DNA from: Paramecium sonneborni
Taxonomy: Eukaryota; Ciliophora; Oligohymenophorea; Peniculida; Parameciidae
Assembly (NCBI GenBank): GCA_905182985.1
Contig: CAJJDN010000086.1
Coordinates: forward strand, 194,483 to 258,482
DNA: 64,000 nt
Direction of reading: 5' to 3'
Part shown: in pieces, positions 1-12,044 of the stretch
How the letters are laid out: each line of letters begins with the position of its first letter
How positions within the stretch are numbered: position 1 is the first letter of the stretch
Made by a program: the position numbers and the translations under genes
The notes under the pieces: generated by a model
What the model was told of the DNA's origin: nothing
What the model saw: only the letters and a program-made list of their open reading frames with translations
Database searches by the model: none

Positions 1-2
1 AT

Positions 3-170
3 AAGCCTATTGAATTAATTATTATAGAAAACTTAGAGGAATGGTCACAGTTAAATCTTAACGTTTCTATCTTAAATTATAATTTTACTGGAATTTCGTC
101 AGCAGGTTAAAAGCGCAAATTTAATGGAGGATATTTTCTTTTCTCTTAATTATTTCCTACTTTATTTTGA
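3..170 (+). CDS. Possible 3' end of an unidentified gene (partial)
   Basis: An open frame enters from the left edge and ends at a TGA at 168-170, giving about 55 residues. It includes a stretch rich in Leu, Ile and Asn followed by a short basic patch (GQKRK). It has no start inside the window and no family I recognise. The fragment 'EEWSQLNLNVSILN' is faintly like the 'W...LNVxVY' strand of SNF2-type helicases, but this is too short to trust. With TGA as the only stop, frames of this length also occur by chance in such AT-rich DNA, so coding status is uncertain. Confidence 0.25.
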
Positions 171-394
171 ATAATTTTTATTGGTGCATATTTTAAACGT
201 ACATGATTATTTCCATTTTAATTGCAATGATTGTTATCAGATTCAAAATTTTACTTAGAGGGATGATAACGTCCAAAGCTCATAATTTAGGACAATATTT
301 TATAAATATATTATAATATTAGAATCAAAATAAAATTAGAAATTATTTAAAACAGAATTTTAAAAATGAAATATTATCAAAATCATGTCAAAAT

Positions 395-1386
395 TCATAG
401 ATGCATTTGATTTTTATGTTCTTTTTATTTATTTACTTTATGTTGAAATATAGAATTTTAATTAACTAGTTGTTTTAAAGTATTATAAATTTTAACAGCT
501 TTATCTAAGTTATGATCATCATTAATATTATTCTTAATTTCATTATACACAGGATTAGAAATCTTATATTATAAGATTTGAATTACATTTGGATTCAAAT
601 TAACTTAAGTTGAACAAATTTTTTATGCATGAAAAGAGGTCTACTTTAAAATTGGTTTAATTTAAGAAGGTTTATTTCTTTCTGAATTAATTTTTGAAGA
701 TAATCTATCAATTTTAGTCTTTACAGGTCTAAAATATGAAAAAAATGAAATTACTTCATTAAATTTTATGAGTTATTAATTTCATTAGTTTTAATTTATT
801 TAATGTGGAGTTCAGATTAATTTTTAGTTGATAGAATATTATAGGGTTTGATTTTAGGTTTATCTGTAATTTTAACTTCAACTACTTTTTTTTAGTTTGA
901 ATAATTCTTCATAGATTCTGCTAATTTTGAATATGAAATTTCAGAAAATTGATTAGGTTTAGTTTATTAATTATCATGAGAATTTAAAATTTTCTAATCT
1001 GACTTCGTAACATCTATTTTATTTAATTGATGAGTAATAACTTTAATATTATTAAATTCATTATTAGAATTCCTAATCAAAGTTTTATTAACAGGTGTTT
1101 AATATTCATGTGTCATTTTTTGAATTTCTAAATCAATATTGCCAATATCTTAAAGCAAAGATGTTTTAACTATATTTTAATCTTATTTTGGACTAGAAAT
1201 ATTATTCTAAGATATATCTATGCAGGTCTAAGGTTTAGATTGTTTAATAAGAATTTGATTTCTGGATGGCTATTTTGATTTTGGTTTATTTTTTTAATTG
1301 ATAATATTTTCCAAAGCTGTTTTCTGTCTTTAGATAGCATTGGTAGTAATACCTAATCTAAGTTTAACTGGAACTTTGGTTTTCAT
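395..1386 (-). CDS. Low-complexity Ser/Asn/Gln/Lys-rich protein of unknown function
   Basis: ATG at 1386, stop TGA at 395-397, one 26-nt GTA...TAG intron at 729-754. Removing it gives exactly 322 codons (321 residues). The frame is full of TAA/TAG codons read as Gln. The protein is polar and probably disordered in its first two thirds, and Asn/Lys-rich. The last about 60 residues look more ordered, with alternating hydrophobic positions around 'NPVYNEIKNNINDDHNL'. No membrane segment or catalytic motif is seen. It lies head-to-tail just downstream of the next minus-strand gene, 47 nt away. I do not recognise a family. Confidence 0.7.
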
Positions 1387-1433
1387 AAAATTGACTCATT
1401 CAACAATTTAGTATTTTATAATTAATTGTATAT

Positions 1434-1954
1434 TCATTATGATAAAAATAATTTACTTGCATTGGTTATCTAAATTTATTATGTCAAAAAAGGATTGCTT
1501 TCTTATGTAGAACCAAATAAAGAATGTTCCATTTCTTCTAAAGGAATTTATTTTGGACGTTATGGTTTTTCAATCTCAAAAATTCTAAAAATTACATCCT
1601 TCCTATTTTATCTATTCGCATTGGCAATTTAAGAACTTGTAGTCATAACATCATCATCAACAGATGTTTTGTTTAATTTCTTTTAAAATATCGAAGAAAT
1701 GTTAAGATCAGAATCCTAAAAAACTCTAAAGATAGCTTTTTCATTATTGGATTCTAGATAGACCTTTCCTAAAGTGTATTATTATATTTTTTTGTTTAGT
1801 TGATACTTTTTTTATACTAGTAATTAACGAGGATGTACTTACATAAGCTTTCTAAGAAATTCTCTTATGGTTTGATTTCTGTTAGATCGATCAATGGAAA
1901 ATGCTTACTACTATTTCTTTGTTTGACTTCTGTAAAGCATACTTCTTCACTCAT
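1434..1954 (-). CDS. Small unknown protein, 164 residues
   Basis: ATG at 1954, TGA at 1434-1436, with a 26-nt GTAAG...CTAG intron at 1817-1842. The spliced length is exactly 165 codons. The product is hydrophilic and mixed charge, starts 'MSEEVCFTEVKQRNSSKHF', and has no signal peptide, membrane span or recognisable motif. It contains a repeated-looking pattern: 'AIFRVFQDSDLN' early and 'VIFRIFEIEKPQRPKQ' later, which may be two related short elements. It is transcribed in the same direction as the gene ending at 395. Function unknown. Confidence 0.65.
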
Positions 1955-3004
1955 TAATTTTAATATTGAAGTGCTTTTTTCGAAGTACTTCAAATTTTAT
2001 AAATATTCTACGAACAAAAATTGAATTTAATTACTATATAATTTATTAAAAAACATTAATGATCAAATTTTTATATCATTCTATTCTTGTTAATTTAGAA
2101 ATATTTTCAATAAGAAATTATAAAATAATATTAATATTAATCAGATATAAGTAACTTATAACTCATTAAATTGATATTATAAAATTATTTTATGAAGTAA
2201 TTTTAATATTTGACTCTCATTATCAATATTATATATAACGAATTTTTTGTAGTTATTTGATACTAAAATAACATTTTTAATAAATAAGTAAAATAATTTG
2301 ATGTTAATTTCAATTATTTTCAGTTTTATAAACATATGAAGAATTCTTAAAGATATTAACAGAAAACAATGTTTAAAATATCGCAAATACAGCAAATTGT
2401 AATTATGAAACTCTGGAAAATATATTATCAAACTTATTAATTTTCATATTAAATAAAATAATATATAACGAATTCATGAAAGTATAATTTTTATTTGATA
2501 AAAATAATAAAACTACTTTGGATTTGAATAATATTTTTCAAAGATGATAATAGATTTATTAAGTTTTTTTAATTTTAAAGTTAATATGTAAATAGAGAAC
2601 TTATTAAAAAAATGAAAGATCTTAAACTGTTAAACTAAAAAATTTCTTTATAGAATAAGTGAAACTAAAAAGAAATTTAAAACTCTTTCTCCTCAAAAAA
2701 ACTATAATAATATAAAAGTTAATTTGTTATGAATTATCTAAATATAAAGTACCCTCTAATAAGGAAAATAAATATAGATGAGAACAATCTAAGAAAAAAG
2801 GTTTAAGACGCTAATATATAAAAGGCTTAATAATTTGAATTAAAAACAGAATAAAGAGTAAATTTCATCTATAAATTTATCTTTTATAAATTAACGATAG
2901 ATTACGCAAAAGAATTTTGATAGTAAGTTTTTGTCATTAAATTCTAATCTTTAAAAATAAATTTTATAGTATAAATATTCATAAATAATTAATAGTATAA
3001 ATTT
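1955..3004. other. AT-rich spacer, no convincing gene
   Basis: About 1 kb of very AT-rich sequence between two minus-strand genes. An open plus-strand frame from an ATG at 2778 to about 3072 (about 98 codons) overlaps the 3' end of the next gene and is dominated by Lys, Asn, Gln, Ile and Leu, as expected by chance when only TGA stops. I see no supported gene, RNA or repeat here. Confidence 0.6.
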
Positions 3005-4509
3005 TCAATAATACTTTCTATCCATCAATAAATTACTCAGATAAGTTTTTGTTTGTCTCAGTTCTTCAATCTATGATACATATTGATAATTTTAATATTT
3101 GTAATATTAAGCCTCATTTCTTAATTACTAACATTCATTTTTCAAAGATAAACATTAATCCTCTACATTAAGTAAATCCAAAGTCTAATTATTTTCCTTT
3201 AAGGCTTGTAGTTATTCTCTCAAATTATTTTAATCAGCCTATGCTTTCTAATATAGCTCTTTTTAGATGTTTAGAGTTTGATGCAAATCTTAAACAACTT
3301 TTTATAATGATTTTTATTCATTTTTCATTTGTTCAATTAATTTATTTTATTTATCAATTTCTTTGTCTTTCAATTCATTCTACTATTGAAATTTATCTTT
3401 CAAATTATTATTATGATCTGATTCCTGAGTAATTTCATTTAACTTCTCTTAAAGTCTCTTAACTTATAAATTCAATTCTTTAATTTCATTTTCATTATCC
3501 TATTTATTAGTTTTACTTGTATTTTTTAACTCATCCAAAAGTACTTATTATTCCATAATATATTGTCTCATTTATTTAATTTTGAGTTCATTTTCTTTTA
3601 ATTGAGTCTCTTAAGTTTTAGCCACAATACTTAATTTGTCGAATCTATTCTCAATTTCAACTAATATTTCATTTTTATGCTCTAATCTTTTACTTAATGT
3701 GTAGAACTAAGATATTGAATTATTAATACTTCTGATTGATTACCTTATTATTATTACTAATAGTTTTTGTATTCTTATTCTAGTGATTCAAACATTTTAG
3801 AAACTTTCTTCATTTAAATTGATTATTCAATATATTTTTTATCTATTCTTTCTACATCTTGAATCAAATCTTTATTCTTCTTCATTAATTATTCTATTGT
3901 TTTATCTTTCTTTAGGTTTTCATTATTTAAAAAACTATTTTATTGTGATAAATTCTCAATTACTGTTTCTTATTTAGTTAATGTATTTTTAAACATGTCT
4001 TCACATTCTTTTAATGTTTACATTACATTATTCAATTCATTATTAGATTCCAATAATTATTTCTACAAACTCTATTTCTCTAATTGTATATTTGATTCAT
4101 TATTTTTTAATTGCTTATTCATTTCTTATATTACTTCCATTTTTTAATTAGTTTCATCAACCAATTATTATTATAAATGATTGTTCTTATTCAACTCTTC
4201 AATTCTTTTCTATTGTGTTATCATAATTTAATTTAACTCTTCTAATTATGTTATAAATAACTTAATTTTAGAATCATTATTATTTGATTCTTTAGTATTC
4301 TATAATTATTAATATTGCTTTTCTAAAGCAACATAAGCTTTTGATAATCTTTCAACTTCTGTAGAAACAAGTACAAAATTTTTCATCACAGTCCATTTCT
4401 CAATTAGAGAATCTTAACGAATTAATTCTGAAAGTGTCATTTCCAATTCTACAATGTTCTGTTTTAATTTGGTATTTTCTTCTAACAGATTTGAATAATT
4501 ATTTTTCAT
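3005..4509 (-). CDS. Long coiled-coil protein, 493 residues
   Basis: ATG at 4509, TGA at 3005-3007, one 23-nt GTATT...TTAG intron at 3707-3729; the spliced length is exactly 494 codons. Almost the whole protein shows heptad-like spacing of Leu/Ile with Glu, Lys, Asn and Gln between, so it should form an extended coiled coil, interrupted near the middle where the intron lies. There is no ATPase, kinase or membrane segment. This composition is typical of ciliate basal-body, cytoskeletal or SMC-like scaffold proteins, but nothing identifies which. It is divergently oriented to the histidine kinase, whose ATG is 150 nt away. Confidence 0.75.
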
Positions 4510-4659
4510 TTTGAATTAAATTAAAAATAATAGTTTTTTTTTTTATTAATTTTCTTAATGGAAGATCAGTATTTGTTTATTTTAGAATTTAGAAATTAAC
4601 ATTTCTCTACAAAAGTCATACAATTTGAATAATTAATTTTTTTATCCAAATTTATATTA
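4510..4659. promoter_or_regulatory. Shared upstream region of two divergent genes
   Basis: The 150 nt between the ATGs of the coiled-coil gene (minus) and the histidine kinase (plus) must hold both promoters if both start calls are right. It is T- and A-tract rich, including a run of T at about 4531-4541. No specific motif is recognisable. Confidence 0.35.
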
Positions 4660-7115
4660 ATGCAATTAAAAACAAAGCTATTGCTGACTTAATTGATGTT
4701 ATAAAATTTAATAAGTTTGATTTAAGCTGGAAATCAAGAGAGTAAGGATATGATGATTGTAATTGAGAATGCAATTGGAATAATATTGAATTTAGTAATT
4801 TTCTGTCTCATATATTCAAAATAGAGAGAGGACATAATCAACTCAGTTGTACAATTTCATATTATTTTTTAATTGGAAATAATATTTCACAATGTTCACA
4901 ACATAAACAATTACTTTCTACTAATCTACTTACTGTCAATTGAAAACATTTTAAAAAATAACAATAAATGTTATTAAATCTTAACACACCTACTCTGCTT
5001 GTACATTTCTGTAAGGATAATGATCTAATTTTATTCTTAATTTGCTACTTTTTAATTTATTTTGTTTGTTCTATGGTAACCTCTCAACCATACACTTTTA
5101 CATCTAGACAAATTATCATAACTAAAACCTCCTTTAATACCAAATACTCCTTCATAAAAATAAACAAATCCTCATGCTCATTTAAGTTATGGAGATCATT
5201 AATAATAAGATTTATTAGATGAGAAATCACCACCTCCAGAAAAAAATGTGAATTTTACTTTAGATGAAGATCTTCTAAATTGTCTACCTTATGGATTAGC
5301 ATTAATCGATAAAAATTATCATGTACTCCATCATAATGGAAAACTATTAAATTATTTAATGGTTTAGTCAACCGATTAAATAGTTAATTCCTTAGATTAA
5401 TTATTATCTAAGTAAATCTTTATATTATTTTTATAGTGCTGAGCTAAACTCTTTTAAAACTCACCTCAATTCTAAATATAAATCTCCCATAGTCCCTATT
5501 CGAAAACTTAAATAAAGTTCTGCTAACCATTATTAAGTAGGCTCTGGAAGAATCTTAAATTAAACCAATTGGCTTTCTGATCGTTTAAAAGTCAATTTAA
5601 AAAATAGGGAGTCTTTTCAATCTAGTATTTAAGATGAAGCTACTTATTCATATGTTTAATTTGTTATGAATGAATTTTAATCTCATATTCATCGATAAAT
5701 GAGTAATGGATAAGATAGTTAATCAAAAGCATCCGAAACTACTCATATGTTCTAATTTCATGTAGTTTAAGATCTTAAAATAAAAAAGAAACACTTTTAA
5801 ATAAAAGTTTATGAAGTCAAAATATAGGCTAAACCTAAAGATCCAGTATATTTATTTGTAATAGAGAATATTACAAATAAAGAAGAACTCAAAGAACTAA
5901 CTTTCAGATATAAATTTTAATAAGCTTTATTAAACTCATTTAGTCATGAATTAAGAACACCATTAAATTGTTCTTTACCTTTATTGTAAATTTTGAGTTA
6001 AAAAATAGAGGAGAATCTTTATTCTAATTTTTTATTGCCTGCAATTACATCAAGTAAAAGATTACTATTATAAATTAATGACATATTAGATTATGCTTAA
6101 ATTGAATGTTAAGATTTTAAATTAAATTTAGATAAATTCTATGTTAAAGACTTATTTAATGATTTAAAAGAATTATTTCAATCAGAATGTCAATAAAAAT
6201 AAATTGAATTAATCTTAAATTTTAATAATTAATTACAAATTTACAGTGATAAAATAAGAATTACTTAAATCTTAGTAAATTTAATGAATAATTCAGTTAA
6301 ATTTACAAAGTAAGGTGGTAGAATAGTACTTTCAGTTAAAAAAAGGGATAATTAACATATTTTTTCTGTTTGGGATAATGGGGAAGGAATAAGTAGTGAA
6401 TAAATGTTAGATATGTAGAATCGTTTATAATAATAATAAAATGTTTCAAATAAATTAGGATTGGGTCTAAGAGTATCGAAAGGAATAGTAAAATATTTAA
6501 GTGGAGATGGAGAATTACAAATTAAAAGTGAGAAAGGATTTTATACAGTTGTAAGTTTTTGTATAAACGAACAAATGAAGACAGGAATTCAAGAAGTTGG
6601 ATTATCTTTAAAAGACATAGATGAAAATGGTTCTAATACTAAAGATTCAGTTTAAAAAGTTTATGTTTCCTCAAAAATGTTTTTAAATTAATAATGCAAA
6701 TGTCCATAGATTCTTATAGTGGATGATGTACCTTTTAATCATATAGCATTACTCGCATTATTATAAGCCTATGGATGGAAAGCAGATAGTGCATATGATG
6801 GGGATTCTGCAATTAGAAAAGTCAAACAAAAATTACACAATACTTGTTGTAAAATCTTTAGATTGATTTTTATGGACATTGAAATGCCAGGAAAGAATGG
6901 ATTTGTTGTTAGTAGTGAAGTATTGATGCATAAATTAATTAGAGATTTCAGAAATTCTTCGTAATGAAAAATAAAGTACCGTTATAGTAATGTGTTCTGC
7001 ATATAATGGATAAGAGAATGCCAAATAGGCTCATGAGAGTGGTATGCATGAAATCTTATCTAAACCAATTTCATTAGATTCTTTGCAAACGCTTTTAGGA
7101 AAATACTTTTGTTGA
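4660..7115 (+). CDS. Membrane-anchored hybrid histidine kinase
   Basis: A two-component sensor: the kinase should autophosphorylate a His and pass the phosphate to its own receiver Asp. The frame from the ATG at 4660 with introns at 5412-5436 (25 nt) and 6912-6942 (31 nt) gives exactly 800 codons. Residues about 1-150 hold several hydrophobic membrane spans. A PAS-like segment follows (about 200-250, 'LPYGLALIDKNYHVLHHNGK'). The H-box FSHELRTPLN is near residue 420, then an ATPase domain with N-box 'NLMNNSVKFT', 'WDNGEGIS' and 'GLGLRVSKG'. The C-terminal receiver has 'ILIVDDVPFN', the phospho-acceptor in 'FMDIEMPGKNGF' and the late Lys in 'LSKPIS'. Everything from 5944 onward is repeated after the N at 7138. 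The intact locus is probably one gene ending once. Confidence 0.85.
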
Positions 7116-7137
7116 TATATTTTATCTTGTTATTTTA
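5944..7137. repeat. Direct repeat, copy 1 (1194 nt)
   Basis: This unit starts at 'tcatgaattaag' in the H-box of the histidine kinase and runs past its stop. Everything I compared is identical at an offset of 1195 to 7139-8332. It is followed immediately by a single N at 7138. This looks like two assembly contigs placed end to end without merging their overlap. Confidence 0.9.
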
Positions 7138-7138
7138 N

Positions 7139-8310
7139 TCATGAATTAAGAACACCATTAAATTGTTCTTTACCTTTATTGTAAATTTTGAGTTAAAAAA
7201 TAGAGGAGAATCTTTATTCTAATTTTTTATTGCCTGCAATTACATCAAGTAAAAGATTACTATTATAAATTAATGACATATTAGATTATGCTTAAATTGA
7301 ATGTTAAGATTTTAAATTAAATTTAGATAAATTCTATGTTAAAGACTTATTTAATGATTTAAAAGAATTATTTCAATCAGAATGTCAATAAAAATAAATT
7401 GAATTAATCTTAAATTTTAATAATTAATTACAAATTTACAGTGATAAAATAAGAATTACTTAAATCTTAGTAAATTTAATGAATAATTCAGTTAAATTTA
7501 CAAAGTAAGGTGGTAGAATAGTACTTTCAGTTAAAAAAAGGGATAATTAACATATTTTTTCTGTTTGGGATAATGGGGAAGGAATAAGTAGTGAATAAAT
7601 GTTAGATATGTAGAATCGTTTATAATAATAATAAAATGTTTCAAATAAATTAGGATTGGGTCTAAGAGTATCGAAAGGAATAGTAAAATATTTAAGTGGA
7701 GATGGAGAATTACAAATTAAAAGTGAGAAAGGATTTTATACAGTTGTAAGTTTTTGTATAAACGAACAAATGAAGACAGGAATTCAAGAAGTTGGATTAT
7801 CTTTAAAAGACATAGATGAAAATGGTTCTAATACTAAAGATTCAGTTTAAAAAGTTTATGTTTCCTCAAAAATGTTTTTAAATTAATAATGCAAATGTCC
7901 ATAGATTCTTATAGTGGATGATGTACCTTTTAATCATATAGCATTACTCGCATTATTATAAGCCTATGGATGGAAAGCAGATAGTGCATATGATGGGGAT
8001 TCTGCAATTAGAAAAGTCAAACAAAAATTACACAATACTTGTTGTAAAATCTTTAGATTGATTTTTATGGACATTGAAATGCCAGGAAAGAATGGATTTG
8101 TTGTTAGTAGTGAAGTATTGATGCATAAATTAATTAGAGATTTCAGAAATTCTTCGTAATGAAAAATAAAGTACCGTTATAGTAATGTGTTCTGCATATA
8201 ATGGATAAGAGAATGCCAAATAGGCTCATGAGAGTGGTATGCATGAAATCTTATCTAAACCAATTTCATTAGATTCTTTGCAAACGCTTTTAGGAAAATA
8301 CTTTTGTTGA
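7139..8310 (+). CDS. Second copy of the histidine kinase 3' part (no start)
   Basis: The frame opens at the N and repeats the H-box, ATPase and receiver domains of the kinase at 4660, with the same 31-nt intron (here 8107-8137) and the same TGA (8308-8310). It lacks its own start, membrane part and PAS domain, and begins in the middle of a codon context. I read it as the true 3' end of the upstream gene seen from a second contig, not as a separate gene or pseudogene. If the duplication were real it would be a headless fragment. Confidence 0.8.
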
Positions 8311-8332
8311 TATATTTTATCTTGTTATTTTA
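7139..8332. repeat. Direct repeat, copy 2 (1194 nt)
   Basis: Second copy of 5944-7137. It begins directly after the N with no spacer and then continues into unique sequence at 8333, as the right-hand contig would. I saw no base differences from copy 1, including in the intron. Confidence 0.9.
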
Positions 8333-8464
8333 AGTATAATAATGAATTTTTCATCAATACAATAATATTAATATCCATAAACTTCTAACGTATGACAACA
8401 ATATTATTAACTAAAAAAATGAATGAATAAAGAATATTAAGATTATATTAATTATTATTTTATA

Positions 8465-10634
8465 ATGTTCATAACTTTGGAACAACCTTTGCTTAAAAAA
8501 TAATAACCAGAAACTAGAAGAATAAGTAAAAATGTGTAAATGCAAACTTTTAACTACACTTAATAGGATGAAAATAGTGCATTACTTGAAGATGTTCCTT
8601 TAACAACAAAGAAATTCTTACGCTATACAAATGAAATTGAAGCTTATTTTAATACATTCCCATCTTTTAATCCTGATCATTGGACAATATTTTCTTGGCG
8701 TTTATTTATTTGTTTCATAGTAATAATTTATTTTTACTTAATACCTGTATTTATGTTTTTTGGATATGAAGTAATTTGAATTTTTAGTTAATTAGATTCT
8801 ATCAGAAAATTTGCGGATTGAAAATATTGCTGTATTTCTATACATAATGATATTTTTTTTGATGATTGATCTTTTTATGACTTTAAATACTGGATATTAT
8901 GATAAAGGATAGCTGGTTTTGGATAAACATAGTATTTTTGTTAGGTATGTAACCCAAGAATTTCTATTTGATATCATAGCAATCTTATCATTAATTTTAT
9001 AAGTAGCATTTCGAGATCATTATGCTTTTCTTATATGGGTTCCATATTTTTTTTATTTTAAATATTATTATGTAACTTTAGTTGATTCCTAAGTGGAATA
9101 GTTGTTATAAGTAAAAAGAAAATTAAGAGCATTCTATTAAATATTGAAATTAATTTTGACTATATTTTTTTTGGTTAATTTTTTTGCTTGCTTGTTTTAT
9201 GCAGCTGGAGATTATTGGATAAATTAAAGACAAGATTATGGGTCATGGCTTATTTAATCTGGATTATAAAATGATATTTATTCATTACCAATAATTGTGA
9301 AATATGAATATTCATTTTATTGGGCTTTAACAACTATGTTGACAGTTGGATATGGAGATGTAACAGGAAAGAATCCTTTAGAAATATTTGTATCAATAAT
9401 AACTATGATTTTTGCTTGTGTTATATTTGCTATGATTGTAAGTGCATTTTAAAATGTGTTTTCAGAAATCACTCATCATAATATGTAATTTGATAAAAAA
9501 ATGACAGATATAAATCGATTTATGAAAGACAAAAATGTAATTTAATTATTATCTATATAGATTGATTTGGAAACTTAATAAAAAGTAAGAAGATTCTTTA
9601 GTTTTATGTTTAGCGAAAAAGTAAGAGATTTTAATGAATAAATCGAAATAATAAATTAATTGGGACCCTAATTAAAGGATGAAGTAATTATGCAATCCTA
9701 TGGTTTAATATTTAAGAGAACATTTTGGACAAGTTAATTTTCTTTAGAGTATTGATATTGATAATAATTTAAAAGTTTTTAAAAGAAAATTGCATATCTT
9801 ATAAGTGAATAGATGTATTGTGATGGAGAAATGATTTTTAAACAAAATCTATGTAGTTTGAATGGAAATAATGATGATGATTGTCTTTATTGTTTAAGTA
9901 TAGGACATATATAATTGTATCTCCAATTTGAAGATTAAGACATGGTTTTCTATTAAGCTGAATAAGATTCTATGTTTGGAGAATTAGGATTTCTAACAGG
10001 AAATTCAAGAACTTTATCAGCAAAGAGTACAACTATATCTTAATTATATAAATTAAAGAGATTAGAATTTATATAATTATTATAATAGTTTCCTCTTGAT
10101 TTTTAATATTTCTGTTAATTGAGAGATCAAATATTATTAGGATAATATAATTTAATTAACCTAAGTTGTTTTTGTTGTTAATCAAGTAGTCATTTAGCTA
10201 ATGATTGTCCAAAATCACATTATTATCCTAATAAAATATTGTTAATCAATAGGATCATGAATAATAAATAGGACAGATAACCATTTTTAAGAAACAATAT
10301 TCGCAAAGATAATTTAAATTTAATTAAAATTCAAAAAGCTTAGCAATAGGTTAAATAAGAATTATCTTTTGATAAAAATGAAATTGATCAATTAAGCAAA
10401 TCTTTTAGTGGCGATATCATGCTTGATAATTAAAGTTAGATTAGTGAATAGGATATCAATCATGAATTTGATATTGTTAATGAAATTGTTAATAGATTAG
10501 AACAAAAGAAAAAACAAGCGTTAATTGAAATAGACACTATATGTTCCTATAGGAATTATTATCCAAAGTTCAATGCAGAATACATTATTTAATATTTTAA
10601 AAAAGATAGGAGAGCATTTACTAGATTTATTTGA
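8465..10634 (+). CDS. Six-TM potassium channel with cyclic-nucleotide-binding domain
   Basis: A K+ channel of the EAG/CNG/HCN superfamily. ATG at 8465, introns 8771-8795 (25 nt) and 9749-9775 (27 nt, 3' site AAG), exact length 706 codons. Residues about 75-330 hold the membrane spans. The pore carries the selectivity signature TVGYGD after 'SFYWALTTML'. The inner helix is followed by a C-linker and a cyclic-nucleotide-binding fold with 'GELGFLTGNSRTLSAKS' in the phosphate-binding cassette position. The cassette Arg is present (NSRT), but whether it binds cAMP cannot be told. A Cys-rich short stretch (CFCCQSS...CPKSH) and a long polar tail follow. The S4 segment is weak in basic residues, so voltage gating is doubtful. 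Such channels shape ciliary membrane excitability in ciliates. Confidence 0.85.
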
Positions 10635-10654
10635 TTAAAATATTATTACAAAAT

Positions 10655-11951
10655 ATGTTTTGCCGCTAACTTGCAAGGAGATTTTTTAATACAAAATCTA
10701 GGGAACCAGTCGAACCACCGTATCTTGAATTATAAAGAGATTTTCTTGAACCTTCAGAATTTTACTAAGAATTGTCAAAGCATGGAGTTTCATTTTACGC
10801 AGGAGTTCCTGATTCTTTATTAAAAGATTTCTGTGCATATGTTTAAGTACATACATCAAATATTCTATAGGATAATGCCCTTCCAGGATAACATGTTATT
10901 ACTGTTAATGAAGGTACTGCTGTCTCTATGGCTGCTGGATATTATTTAGCAACTAAAAAAATTCCTTGTGTTTATTTACAAAATAGTGGTCTTGGAAATA
11001 TTGTTAATCCTTATATGTCATTAGCTCATCCTAAAGTTTATGGAATTCCGATGTTATATTTAATTGGGTGGAGAGGAGAACCAGGAAAAAAAGATGAACC
11101 ATAACATTTAGTTTAAGGCAAAAGAATGAATGGTATTCTAACTGAGATGGGAATGTAATATGATGTTTTACCAGATTATATTGAAGGAGCTGCAGAAGCA
11201 CTTGATAATGCATTCTATTCTATGAAAACTAGGTAATTCTATATTTATTTATATTTGTTTAGAAATGGACCTTATGCTTTACTTGTTAAAAGATAATGCT
11301 TCACTAATTATAAATTGAAGAATGTTGCTAAAAATGATTATCAATTAACAAGAGAAGAAGCTTTAACTGAAGTCATATAAAATACAAGACCTTTAGATGT
11401 TTGTGTTAGTACCACAGGTTTTTTGAGTAGAGAATTATTTGAATTAAGATAACGTTTAAATTAAACAGGAGAATAAGATTTTTTAACAGTTGGATCAATG
11501 GGTCATGCTTCCAGTATTGCACTTGGAATTGCTTAAGTGAAAAAGAGTCGACAAGTTTTTTGTTTAGATGGAGATGGTGCCATGATGATGCATATGGGTG
11601 CATTAGCTTAAATTGGTAATATAGGCCCAATAAATTATAAACATATTTTGTTTAACAATTAAGCACATGATTCTGTTGGTGCTTAACCAACTAGTAATCC
11701 TTTAGTTAATTTTACTTAAATTGCTTTGGGATGTGGATATAAAGATGCCTTCTAAGCTTAAACAAAAGCAGAAATTATTTAAGGAATGGAGAGAGTATTC
11801 ATTAATTAATTTTGTTTCATAGTTAAATCGAAATGATGGTCCTATACTTATGGAAATTTTGATAAAACCAGGAGTCAGAAAAGATTTAGGAAGACCAACC
11901 TCTTCAACATTTGAAAACAAAGAGAAATTCATGCATTTTTTAACATATTGA
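10655..11951 (+). CDS. Phosphonopyruvate decarboxylase
   Basis: A thiamine-diphosphate enzyme converting phosphonopyruvate to phosphonoacetaldehyde, the step that makes C-P bond formation irreversible on the route to 2-aminoethylphosphonate. ATG at 10655, introns 11233-11262 (30 nt) and 11795-11822 (28 nt), exactly 413 codons, close to the family's usual length. It shows the N-terminal pyrimidine-binding half with '[17 protein letters not shown]' and catalytic Glu in '[16 protein letters not shown]'. The ThDP motif is '[20 protein letters not shown]' followed by NNQAHDSVG. The first about 20 residues ([15 protein letters not shown]) are basic and Ser/Arg-rich, like a mitochondrial presequence. 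It starts only 20 nt after the channel gene's stop. Ciliates are known for abundant phosphonolipids, which fits. Confidence 0.9.
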
Positions 11952-12044
11952 TTCATTCTATAAAATTTAAATTATAGAGTTATATTAAATAATTAAATTC
12001 TCTTAATAAATAATAAACTTGGTTTGAAAAATAAATAAATAATT

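Noticed and set aside
2177..2431. 84-residue minus-strand frame
   Set aside because: Composition is what random AT-rich DNA gives (Ile, Leu, Tyr, Lys, Phe), with no motif and no supporting context.
4531..4541. Poly-T tract as a terminator
   Set aside because: In this AT-rich genome such runs occur in most spacers, and ciliate Pol II termination is not defined by T runs.
4968..5222. Plus-strand frame starting MLLNLN with a hydrophobic segment
   Set aside because: It is a +2 shadow inside the histidine kinase gene; the neighbouring frame is continuous from 4660 through membrane spans, PAS and kinase.
6461..7850. Two identical 64-residue frames (6461-6655 and 7656-7850) as small genes
   Set aside because: They are the standard-code pieces of the ATPase domain of the histidine kinase, one in each copy of the duplicated assembly segment.
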